From NCBI GenBank assembly GCA_002428405.1, contig DIWD01000048.1, positions 1-5,079 on the forward strand: a DNA stretch of 5,079 nucleotides. Reading direction: 5' to 3'. Shown here one piece after another: positions 1 through 5,079 of the stretch; the stretch's first letter is position 1, and each line of letters starts with the position of its first letter. The position numbers and the translations under genes are program-made. Under the pieces are notes generated by a model. It was not told where the DNA came from and searched no databases. It worked only from the letters and a program-made list of their open reading frames with translations. This DNA is from a bacterium UBA6115. GTDB taxonomy: Bacteria; Bacillota_A; Clostridia; Christensenellales; Aristaeellaceae.

Positions 1-50
1 GAACCGGCCGTATGATTCATAAAAAAATGATGCTGCTGCAAACATGTAAG

Positions 51-80
51 ATTCTAGCACTATTGCACCTTTTTTGTCAA
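51..80 (-). promoter_or_regulatory. Sigma-A-type promoter leading out of the left end of the window
   Basis: Read on the minus strand, a perfect -35 hexamer TTGACA (80-75) is followed by an 18-base spacer and a -10 hexamer TAGAAT (56-51). A TG dinucleotide one base before the -10 gives an extended -10. Transcription would begin near position 44 and run off the window at position 1, so the gene it serves is not visible. The -35 lies only 14 bases beyond the aldolase stop codon, and I see no hairpin plus U-run between them. The promoter may therefore start a new unit or boost the distal part of the same operon. The pairing of two strong hexamers is direct sequence evidence; activity is inferred. 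Confidence 0.6.
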
Positions 81-82
81 TA
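61..82. promoter_or_regulatory. Possible operator over the left-end promoter
   Basis: An inverted repeat with arms TATTG (61-65) and CAATA (78-82), separated by 12 bases, covers the -35 hexamer and part of the spacer of the 51-80 promoter. The 22-base span and position would suit a dimeric repressor. The arms are only five bases and AT-rich, so chance is a real alternative. Confidence 0.22.
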
Positions 83-94
83 CCGCCCCTTCGA

Positions 95-1009
95 TCATCC
101 CGCACCGGGCAGAAGAAGCCCTGCGCTGTCCCTCATCCCTAAAAAGTCCCGGATGAGCTCACGCGTGCGCTGGTAAACAGCCTCCTGCGCGCGCTGCACG
201 CCGCCGTCCTGGGCGATGACGCGTTCATAGGGCTGCCTGATTTCCGTTCCGACATTGATCTTCGCGATGCCCTCGGCGATGCCCCGTGTGATGTACTCCT
301 GCTGGATGCCGGAACCGCCGTGCAGTACCAATGGGATATTCACCGCCAGGCACAGGGCCCTGATGTGCCCGATGTCCAGCCTCGCGTCGGGTTTCTTCCT
401 GTCCAGCATCCCCTGGGCGATTGCCCCGTGCACGCTGCCCACCGCGACGCTCAGCCAGTCGCACCCGGTTTCATGCACAAAGCGCCGCGCTTCCTCCACA
501 TCGGTAAATCCTGTCTTGTTGCGGAAAATTTCCTCATAGGGGATCGCCTGCTGGCTGGTCTCGTGCCCCATCACGGCCCCCAGCTCCGCCTCAATGGGCA
601 GGCCGGCCGCGTGCGCAAGCGCCGCCGCCTCCGCCGTTGCCCTGATATTTTCCTGAAGGGAGAGCCTGGAGCCATCCACCATCAGCGACTGGTAGCCTGC
701 CGCCACAGCCCGCCGCAGGATGGACAGATAGTCCACCTCCAGCTGATCCTCATCAACGACAGGCACATGGTCCAGGTGGAGCAGGGTGTGCCCCGGTTTC
801 TCAAACTTCGCATACTCCTGCGCGATCCGCTCCAGGCTTTGGGCGCCAAACTTCTCCCATTCAAGCCGGGCTACCTGGATCATGGCCACTGTGTTTTCGT
901 CCGCCACCGCCTGGGCGACCGGCTCAAGCATGGGCAGATGGGGGATATTGAAAGCCGGGACCACCAGACCCTTTTCAAACGCACGGCGCACTGTTTCAGC
1001 TGTTTTCAT
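95..1009 (-). CDS. Class II fructose-bisphosphate aldolase family protein (FBA/GatY/KbaY type)
   Basis: Predicted cytoplasmic 304-residue zinc-dependent aldolase that would cleave a phosphorylated ketose to a triose phosphate and an aldehyde. The family hallmarks are all present: HLDH at residues 78-81 (catalytic Asp80, zinc ligand His81), the EAELG segment with Glu142, the zinc-ligand histidines His194 (in GSVHG) and His230 (in LVLHGGSG), and the phosphate-site stretch NVGTE at 252-256. Length is near normal for the family. Between HLDH and the MVDGS segment it carries about ten more residues than KbaY/GatY-type enzymes, rich in acidic residues. The ATG at 1009 is chosen because it follows AAGGGAAG at good spacing. 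The frame stays open upstream to 1192, but that extension lies inside the kinase gene and has no family similarity. It is the last gene of the visible operon and overlaps the kinase by 14 bases. Family assignment is firm; the substrate is unknown, and fructose, tagatose or a ketose 1-phosphate are all possible. Confidence 0.93.
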   Translation of the reverse strand: MKTAETVRRAFEKGLVVPAFNIPHLPMLEPVAQAVADENTVAMIQVARLEWEKFGAQSLERIAQEYAKFEKPGHTLLHLDHVPVVDEDQLEVDYLSILRRAVAAGYQSLMVDGSRLSLQENIRATAEAAALAHAAGLPIEAELGAVMGHETSQQAIPYEEIFRNKTGFTDVEEARRFVHETGCDWLSVAVGSVHGAIAQGMLDRKKPDARLDIGHIRALCLAVNIPLVLHGGSGIQQEYITRGIAEGIAKINVGTEIRQPYERVIAQDGGVQRAQEAVYQRTRELIRDFLGMRDSAGLLLPGAG

Positions 1010-2513
1010 GTGCTTCCCTTTCTTTCTGAGATGTTTCCTGCATGACAAAGCCGCGCAATCGCCTGTATTGTGACAATTTTTCAGCATAGATCCCCGCACG
1101 GCGAGGATCTGGCATGATCGGCTCTCCATGGCGGACAAAGCGTTTTGCCAGCGCACAGATGTCCTTCTCGCCTGATACCGCGGCAAAGCCAAGGATCGCG
1201 CTGCCCAGCGCGCCTGTCTCCTCTGTCAGGACAGGGATGATTTCCCGGTTCCAGACATCGGCCTTGATGGATAGCCACAGAGCAGATCTCGCGCCTCCCC
1301 CGCAGGCGAACAGGCGGACGGGACGGATGCCAAAGCCTGCAAGGCTCTGCAGGTTGCAGGCCATTTCAAAGGTCAGCCCTTCCAGGATCGCCCGGTAAAT
1401 GTCCGCAAGCCCGGTATCCATGGAAAGCCCGTAGATCATGCCCCGGGCACAAGGCATCATCACCGGCGTTCCGCCCATGCCCTGCAGATAAGGCAGCACC
1501 ATCAGCTCACCCGGTTCCCCAGGCGCCGCCCGGTTGAGCAGGTCGTAAATACCAACCCCGTCTTTCTCAGCCTGCTGCCCAAGGTGCGCGGCAAAGCTGT
1601 CCCTGAACCAGCGGACAACAGCGCCGCCGGATATATTATAGGCATAGGTCACATAGCCGCGGTGATCCAGATAGGGCACGCAGGCGTAGTTGCAGCGCTG
1701 AAAGTCAAATCCTTCAGGAATCTCCAGGAACAAGGGGGCGATGCTCTCCGTGGTCCCCGAGACATCCGCCGCGTCACCCGGTTCGGCCACGCCGCAGGCC
1801 AGCGCATTGACCACCTGGTCGTGCGCGCCGATGACCACCCGTGTCCCCTCGGGCAGCCCCAGCCTGCCGGCAATATCCTTCCTGAGCTTCCCGGCAGTGC
1901 TTCCCGCGGGGAGCACCTCCGGCAGCTGGTCTTTCCGGAAACCGCCTGCGGCCAGCAGCTCATCTGACCAGGCGCAGCGGTTGACGTCAAACAGCAGCGT
2001 GCGGCAGGCCAGGGACACGTCGATGACGGTCTCGCCGCAGAGGCGCCAGCAGATATAGCTTGAAATGAGCAGGTATTTCCATACCGGTTTTTTTACAATA
2101 CCCCTGGTATGGAGCATCTTGGACAGGGAGTAGAAGGAATCCGGCTTCGTGCGCGTGATGCGCATGAAGGATTCCTCCCCCACGCGGCTGATCAAATCGC
2201 AGAACTCCCGGTTCCGGGTGTCCGCATAGTACATGATGATGTCCGAAAGGGGGTTCCCCTGACCGTCCAGGGCGACAAAGGATTCGCCAAAGGAGGAGAC
2301 CGTGATGGCCGCCACCTGTCTCCTGTCCGGAACCGCGGCGGCGCATCGGGCAATGACCTCAAGCACCGTTTCCGAGAGGATCAGGGGATCCAGGCTGATC
2401 TTCCCGGCCGGATTGGGATACTCAATATAGCTGACAGCCGCCTGGCGGCCGTCCTCATGGAAGGCGGCACATTTCGCGCCAGTGCCGCCGATGTCCACAC
2501 CCAAACTGATCAA
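996..2513 (-). CDS. FGGY-family carbohydrate kinase (xylulokinase-like)
   Basis: Predicted cytoplasmic ATP-dependent sugar kinase of 505 residues, the usual FGGY length. Numbering from the TTG start, the N-terminal FGGY domain opens with the phosphate-binding loop DIGGTGAK (7-14). GAHDQ (229-233) supplies the probable catalytic base Asp232, matching the Asp in xylulokinase. SGTTES (252-257) matches the second phosphate motif, and CGGGARSALW (404-413) with the following KADVWNREI matches the C-terminal adenosine-site signature. Where xylulokinase has an MHG sugar-contact motif, this protein has SSFGES (73-78), and YYADTR (95-100) replaces the usual WNDGR-like stretch. The sugar specificity is therefore probably not D-xylulose. 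Start choice: an ATG at 2567 is in frame, but it overlaps the isomerase, lacks a ribosome binding site and adds 18 residues absent from the family. The TTG at 2513 follows GAGGATGAGG and puts the first motif at the usual distance. It lies 28 bases after the isomerase stop and overlaps the aldolase start, so it is part of one operon. Confidence 0.93.
   Translation of the reverse strand: MISLGVDIGGTGAKCAAFHEDGRQAAVSYIEYPNPAGKISLDPLILSETVLEVIARCAAAVPDRRQVAAITVSSFGESFVALDGQGNPLSDIIMYYADTRNREFCDLISRVGEESFMRITRTKPDSFYSLSKMLHTRGIVKKPVWKYLLISSYICWRLCGETVIDVSLACRTLLFDVNRCAWSDELLAAGGFRKDQLPEVLPAGSTAGKLRKDIAGRLGLPEGTRVVIGAHDQVVNALACGVAEPGDAADVSGTTESIAPLFLEIPEGFDFQRCNYACVPYLDHRGYVTYAYNISGGAVVRWFRDSFAAHLGQQAEKDGVGIYDLLNRAAPGEPGELMVLPYLQGMGGTPVMMPCARGMIYGLSMDTGLADIYRAILEGLTFEMACNLQSLAGFGIRPVRLFACGGGARSALWLSIKADVWNREIIPVLTEETGALGSAILGFAAVSGEKDICALAKRFVRHGEPIMPDPRRAGIYAEKLSQYRRLRGFVMQETSQKEREAHENS
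1013..1020 (-). promoter_or_regulatory. Ribosome binding site fixing the aldolase start
   Basis: AAGGGAAG on the minus strand sits a few bases before the ATG at 1009 and lies within the last codons of the kinase gene. It supports the 304-residue protein over the longer 365-residue open frame starting at 1192, and points to translational coupling with the kinase. Confidence 0.65.
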
Positions 2514-2521
2514 CGCGGTTT

Positions 2522-2531
2522 CCTCATCCTC
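2522..2531 (-). promoter_or_regulatory. Ribosome binding site supporting a TTG start for the kinase
   Basis: GAGGATGAGG on the minus strand ends eight bases before the TTG at 2513. The ATG contained within this stretch opens a frame that stops after five codons, so it is not a competing start. No comparable purine-rich site precedes the in-frame ATG at 2567. Confidence 0.55.
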
Positions 2532-2541
2532 TTTTCCTCTC

Positions 2542-3945
2542 TCAGGATTCGATCCGGACGAGATCATAGCCCAGATAGGTCGTAAACGCTTCCTCCAGCA
2601 CAGCCTTCATATGCCCTTTTCCAACGGTGGTATGGTGCTTGAAGCCGCCTCGGGCCAGGCGGATCAGTTTATCCTGAAGGCCCGTGATCCGGGCTACCCC
2701 GGCGCAGCCGAAGTATCCGTCCTCAACCGGGTCGTCTGTCATCTCCCCCTCTGATACATAAACCGTCAGCTTGCCGTCCTCTGTCTTGCAGTTGGAAAAT
2801 GTCATCGGAAAGCTGTCCATGCGCCCTTCATTGGTGCCCCAGCCGGAACCGGGGTCATTCTTGGCGAACATCTTGTGCTCGGTCACATGCCCTTTCCCCT
2901 TCATCAGGCTTTGCGCGACCGGGCCGCAGTGGAAGAGGACGACCTTGTCCCCGTCCTCCCCGTAGTTGTTGTTCCAGTCCAGCACCGCGGCCGGGTCGCC
3001 GCTGGCCAGGTACATCGCCCGCATCGTGATGGCGGAACATACATCGATCTCACAGGAGGCGGCGATGCCGCGCTGGTTCAGTTCGCCAAGCAGCGCGCAG
3101 GGGCAGACCCGCAGGTAGGTTTCCATCTCGTTCCAGCAGCGCAGGGCCAGCGCGTCCAGGTGATAGTCGCGGATATATTCGTCCAGCACGACTCCGACCT
3201 TGGCGATGGTCAGCGCGTTCTCCCTTGGTACGCCGGAAAAATCGGCAAAGGCCTCCAGCCGTTTGAGCTTTTCACCCACACCCTCCGCGTCATCCGCCAT
3301 CCCCTTCACCTTCATGATCAGCTCGCTCAGGTCAAAGGACTCCACATTGATGCCATGCTTCTGCAGGGCGATCTCGTCAAAGCGGACCGTCTTGAACGCC
3401 GTGGTGCGCGCGCCGACGCACCCGAGGTTGAATCGCCTCATGCCTTTCACCACCCGGCAGACCGCGGCGAAGTCGTCCAGGTTCTGCCTAAACTGCGGGG
3501 TCAGCGGGTGCACCACATGGGGCTTGAAGACGGTGAAGGGGATTTTACACTGGCAGAATACGTCGGTCACAGAGAATTTCCCGCAGTAGGCGTCCCGGCG
3601 GTACTTGAAACCCATCTTCCCGATTTCATCCGGATAGGCTTGCAGCAGGATGGGGACCCCCGCGTCCCGCAGCGCGTTCATCGCGCCGTTTTCATCCACA
3701 AAGATCGGCATGCAAAAGATGACGCCGTCATACCCGCCCTCATGCTCCCTGAGCCAATTCGCGTAGAGGCTTCCCTCTTCCCGGGTTTCCACCGCGCCAA
3801 AACGGGTCGCCCCCTCGTCCATCAGGATGCAGTCATATCCCGCGTCCTTCACGGCCCTGACCATTTCCTCCCGTGCGGTGAGGATCAGTTCCCCCGGCAT
3901 GAACCCCCTGTTGCCGAACAGGAGCGCGAACGTGTTTTTTTTCAT
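2542..3945 (-). CDS. L-fucose/L-arabinose isomerase superfamily protein
   Basis: Predicted cytoplasmic aldose-ketose isomerase of 467 residues, thought to convert an imported aldose to the ketose phosphorylated by the next gene. The N-terminal half has the Rossmann-like layout of the family: a GNRGFMPGE opening, YDGVIFCMPIF at 72-82, and VPILLQAYP at 97-105. The C-terminal half carries the family's metal-site region, with RCWNEME at 269-275 (Glu273), CEIDVCSA at 298-305 (Glu299 and Asp301), and a histidine-rich GFKHHTTVGKGH at 434-445 as the likely source of the histidine ligand. It is well short of E. coli FucI (591 residues) and near AraA length, and it fits the 'fucose isomerase-like' branch whose substrates are mostly unassigned. 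The ATG at 3945 follows AAAGAGG six bases upstream. It is the first gene after the promoter at 4061-4089. The coding sequence begins with a run of eight A residues across codons 2-4. Family is confident; substrate is not determined. Confidence 0.88.
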   Translation of the reverse strand: MKKNTFALLFGNRGFMPGELILTAREEMVRAVKDAGYDCILMDEGATRFGAVETREEGSLYANWLREHEGGYDGVIFCMPIFVDENGAMNALRDAGVPILLQAYPDEIGKMGFKYRRDAYCGKFSVTDVFCQCKIPFTVFKPHVVHPLTPQFRQNLDDFAAVCRVVKGMRRFNLGCVGARTTAFKTVRFDEIALQKHGINVESFDLSELIMKVKGMADDAEGVGEKLKRLEAFADFSGVPRENALTIAKVGVVLDEYIRDYHLDALALRCWNEMETYLRVCPCALLGELNQRGIAASCEIDVCSAITMRAMYLASGDPAAVLDWNNNYGEDGDKVVLFHCGPVAQSLMKGKGHVTEHKMFAKNDPGSGWGTNEGRMDSFPMTFSNCKTEDGKLTVYVSEGEMTDDPVEDGYFGCAGVARITGLQDKLIRLARGGFKHHTTVGKGHMKAVLEEAFTTYLGYDLVRIES

Positions 3946-3948
3946 ACG

Positions 3949-3957
3949 GAACCTCTT
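3949..3957 (-). promoter_or_regulatory. Ribosome binding site of the isomerase gene
   Basis: On the minus strand a purine-rich stretch containing AAAGAGG ends six bases before the ATG at 3945. The match to the 16S anti-Shine-Dalgarno and the spacing are good, and no other in-frame start lies nearby. Confidence 0.7.
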
Positions 3958-4013
3958 TCTTCATTGGGTTTCGCGGCCGCGCTCCCCTTCCTGCACAGGC
4001 GCATTTATCATGC

Positions 4014-4028
4014 CTGGCAAGAGGCCAG
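4014..4028 (-). promoter_or_regulatory. Small hairpin in the isomerase leader
   Basis: Arms CTGGC (4014-4018) and GCCAG (4024-4028) with a five-base loop form a short GC-rich hairpin about 25 to 40 nt into the predicted leader. No U-run follows, so it is not a terminator. It might stabilise the transcript or be incidental. I do not recognise a riboswitch. Confidence 0.3.
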
Positions 4029-4032
4029 CCTG

Positions 4033-4076
4033 ACCGCATGTCGCTTTAATTCTGCGGTTGATTATAGCACCGCATG
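4033..4076. promoter_or_regulatory. Candidate operator with three repeated half-sites over the operon promoter
   Basis: The eight-base word ACCGCATG occurs at 4033-4040 and again at 4069-4076, and its inverted core TGCGGT lies between them at 4053-4058. The pair TGCGGT (4053-4058) and ACCGCA (4069-4074) makes an inverted repeat with a 10-base spacer that encloses the -10 hexamer. The third copy lies just inside the transcribed region, its centre 36 bases from that of the first copy and 20 from the middle half-site. The layout suits repression by a dimeric sugar-responsive regulator, with the third half-site allowing extended contact. The repeats are seen directly; the regulator is unknown and not encoded in the window. 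Confidence 0.45.
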
Positions 4077-4089
4077 CCCGATCATTCAA
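4061..4089 (-). promoter_or_regulatory. Sigma-A-type promoter of the isomerase-kinase-aldolase operon
   Basis: On the minus strand a -35 hexamer TTGAAT (4089-4084) is followed by an optimal 17-base spacer and a perfect -10 hexamer TATAAT (4066-4061). A TG one base before the -10 gives the extended -10 form. The predicted start is near 4054, leaving a leader of about 109 nt before the isomerase ATG. It is the best-scoring promoter-like element by eye in the gap. Confidence 0.75.
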
Positions 4090-4208
4090 CAATCTATCCC
4101 GAGTTTCAGAACAGGACAATCAAGCCATAAAAAACTGATTCTTTATTCAATTCGGCTGAAAACTTCTCTCCCCGCTAAGAAAAACAGAAGCGCAGGCTTT
4201 GAGAAGCA

Positions 4209-4224
4209 GAAAGAAAGAAAGAAA
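4209..4224. repeat. (GAAA)4 tetranucleotide tract
   Basis: Four perfect tandem GAAA units lie between the permease terminator region and the operon promoter; on the transcribed minus strand they read as TTTC repeats. Four units is short, and the tract lies outside any gene and upstream of the promoter, so any role in slippage-driven variation is speculative. Confidence 0.6.
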
Positions 4225-4234
4225 CGGCCATATG

Positions 4235-4284
4235 AAAAGCGCCGGGCAGATTGATATGCACGGCGTTTTACAGAATTGCCCGGC
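4235..4284 (-). terminator. Probable terminator after the permease, with two competing hairpins
   Basis: In the minus-strand transcript, hairpin B pairs AAAACGCCG (4269-4261) with CGGCG-C-UUUU (4244-4235), nine pairs with one bulged C and a 16-base loop. Its 3' arm ends in four U residues, as in an intrinsic terminator. Hairpin A pairs GCCGGGCA (4284-4277) with UGCCCGGC (4248-4241) across a 28-base loop and begins three bases after the permease stop. The two share the CCGGC segment, so only one can form at a time. The U-run is short, so termination may be partial. Confidence 0.45.
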
Positions 4285-4287
4285 AGT

Positions 4288-5079
4288 CTAACGTGCCGTG
4301 ATTTTCTCAGGCTTCCCTTTGCCAAAGCGCAGGAAGGAGGGCAGCGCCACATGTCCCTGGGACACAACGTCAAACGCGACGGCGGCCAGCAGCACCAGGC
4401 CCTTGACCAGCTTCTGCACGTTGGAGTCCATGCCGATGATGTTCATCCCGTTGTTGAGCACACCCATGATCAGCGCGCCGATGAGGGAGCCGCTCACGGT
4501 GCCGACGCCGCCATAGGCGGAGGCCCCGCCGATGTAGCACGCGCCGATGGCATCCAGCTCAAACCCGTCCCCGGCCATCGGGGTGGCGCTGTCCAGGCGC
4601 GCCGCGAACACCATCCCGGCGATCCCCGCAAGGAAGCCCATGTTGACATAGCTGAAAAACATGAGCCGTTCGGTATTCACGCCGGACAGGCGCGCCGCCT
4701 TGGGATTGCCGCCCATCGCATAGATGTGGCGGCCGAGTACCGTTTTATTGGTGATGAAGGTATACGCGGCAGCGATGACGCCCAGAACGATCAGCACCGA
4801 GGGGATGCCCCTGTAACGCGCCAGCAGCGTGAAAAACCAGATGACGATCGCGGAGATGATGACCATGCGGACAATCAAGGCTCCCGGGGTCGCGTGCTCA
4901 TACCCCTTGCGCTTTTTGCTTTGGTTGGAAAGCACCTGCGTGAGGCAGAAAACCGCCGCGATCAGAATGCCCAGCAGGAGGCAGGTCAGGTAGATCTTCA
5001 TGCCCGCTACTTCCCACACCCCGATGAACTCCGGCGTCGTGCCCACGAAAAACTGTTTGTATTCAGCCGGAAACACGGG
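4288..5079 (-). CDS. mmsB: Multiple-monosaccharide ABC transporter permease, MmsB/GguB type (partial, N-terminus off the window)
   Basis: This is the C-terminal 263 residues of an inner-membrane permease that would form the sugar channel of a CUT2-type (ribose/xylose family) ABC importer. The frame is open to the window edge, and full-length family members have about 390 residues, so roughly 130 are missing. Hydrophobic segments are visible at fragment residues 28-50, 68-88, 92-110, 139-160, 178-210 and 223-240. Strong family stretches are FITNKTVLGRHIYAMGGNP (108-126), ARLSGVNT (129-136), FELDAIGACYIGGASAYGG (173-191), GVLNNGMNIIGM (206-217) and KGLVLLAAVAFDV (226-238). These match the MmsB/GguB branch more closely than RbsC or AraH. 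The ATPase and periplasmic-type sugar-binding protein are expected upstream, beyond 5079. The gene is separated from the isomerase operon by a probable terminator and a new promoter, so the two may be regulated separately. The transported sugar cannot be read from the permease. Confidence 0.92.
   Translation of the reverse strand, partial: PVFPAEYKQFFVGTTPEFIGVWEVAGMKIYLTCLLLGILIAAVFCLTQVLSNQSKKRKGYEHATPGALIVRMVIISAIVIWFFTLLARYRGIPSVLIVLGVIAAAYTFITNKTVLGRHIYAMGGNPKAARLSGVNTERLMFFSYVNMGFLAGIAGMVFAARLDSATPMAGDGFELDAIGACYIGGASAYGGVGTVSGSLIGALIMGVLNNGMNIIGMDSNVQKLVKGLVLLAAVAFDVVSQGHVALPSFLRFGKGKPEKITAR

Larger units (their letters stand above)
3946..4287. other. Intergenic control region between permease and isomerase genes
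   Basis: This 342-base gap separates two genes of the same orientation. It is more AT-rich than the flanking genes, especially from about 4041 to 4235. In minus-strand order it contains terminator-like hairpins after the permease, a (GAAA)4 tract, an AT-rich stretch with no evident gene, a strong promoter with a candidate operator, and the leader of the isomerase gene. The open frames crossing it lack ribosome binding sites and family-like sequence, so I call no gene here. Confidence 0.7.

Noticed and set aside
1..45. Possible gene start at the ATG at 45 on the minus strand, just at the predicted transcription start
   Set aside because: The frame is open to the window edge but only about 15 codons are visible, there is no ribosome binding site, and it would need a leaderless message. 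Too little to call.
320..1045. Plus-strand open frame of 241 codons opposite the aldolase
   Set aside because: It mirrors the aldolase reading frame, has low-complexity composition and no family motif, and no promoter-like element was seen before it.
1010..1192. 61-residue N-terminal extension of the aldolase frame
   Set aside because: It lies inside the kinase gene, lacks family similarity, and a good ribosome binding site precedes the ATG at 1009.
3973..3980. GCGGCCGC palindrome in the isomerase leader
   Set aside because: A self-complementary GC-rich octamer without a loop or flanking structure; likely chance.
3961..4011. Possible 16-codon leader peptide on the minus strand in the isomerase leader
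   Set aside because: It ends just before the isomerase ribosome binding site, which is suggestive, but there is no usable ribosome binding site for it and no run of codons typical of attenuation.
3833..4039. 68-codon minus-strand frame overlapping the isomerase start out of frame
   Set aside because: No ribosome binding site, and it runs over the well-supported isomerase start in another frame.
4180..4199. Second terminator-like element (AAGC-loop-GCUU stem followed by CUGUUUUUCUU) in the minus transcript
   Set aside because: The U-run is fair, but the stem is only four pairs with a weak AU end, which is too short to support a terminator call.
2875..4254. Long plus-strand open frame of 459 codons opposite the isomerase gene and the control region
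   Set aside because: It is antisense to a clear isomerase gene, its translation is rich in Arg, His, Pro and Val without any recognisable domain, and it crosses the operon promoter. It is a by-product of GC-rich third codon positions.

Overview
This window reads as part of a sugar-utilisation locus from a moderately GC-rich Gram-positive bacterium, probably a gut- or rumen-type clostridial Firmicute. That placement is an inference. It rests on strong purine-rich ribosome binding sites, consensus sigma-A-type promoters in AT-richer gaps, and protein sequences of the clostridial sugar-transport and kinase type. All four genes lie on the minus strand, so the window is transcribed from right (5079) to left (1).

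Right end (5079-4288): the C-terminal two thirds of an ABC sugar-transporter permease of the MmsB/GguB (XylH-like) type. Its partner ATPase and binding protein are expected upstream, outside the window. A 342-base gap follows (4287-3946). It holds two mutually exclusive hairpins just after the permease stop, a (GAAA)4 tract, a near-consensus extended -10 promoter (4061-4089), a three-half-site operator candidate overlapping that promoter, and a leader of about 109 nt with a small hairpin.

The promoter appears to drive a compact three-gene operon. It encodes an L-fucose/L-arabinose isomerase-superfamily protein (3945-2542), an FGGY carbohydrate kinase (2513-996, probable TTG start) and a class II fructose-bisphosphate-aldolase-family enzyme (1009-95). 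The kinase and aldolase genes overlap by 14 bases. Left of the aldolase there is no clear terminator, but a second strong promoter (80-51) points out of the window towards an unseen gene.

Taken together the genes suggest import of a free monosaccharide, isomerisation to a ketose, phosphorylation of the ketose, and aldol cleavage to a triose phosphate plus an aldehyde. The unusual point is the pairing of a fucose-isomerase-like enzyme and an FGGY kinase with an FBA/GatY-type zinc aldolase rather than a FucA/RhaD/AraD-type enzyme. The substrate cannot be read from sequence alone. No RNA genes, mobile elements or CRISPR arrays were seen.
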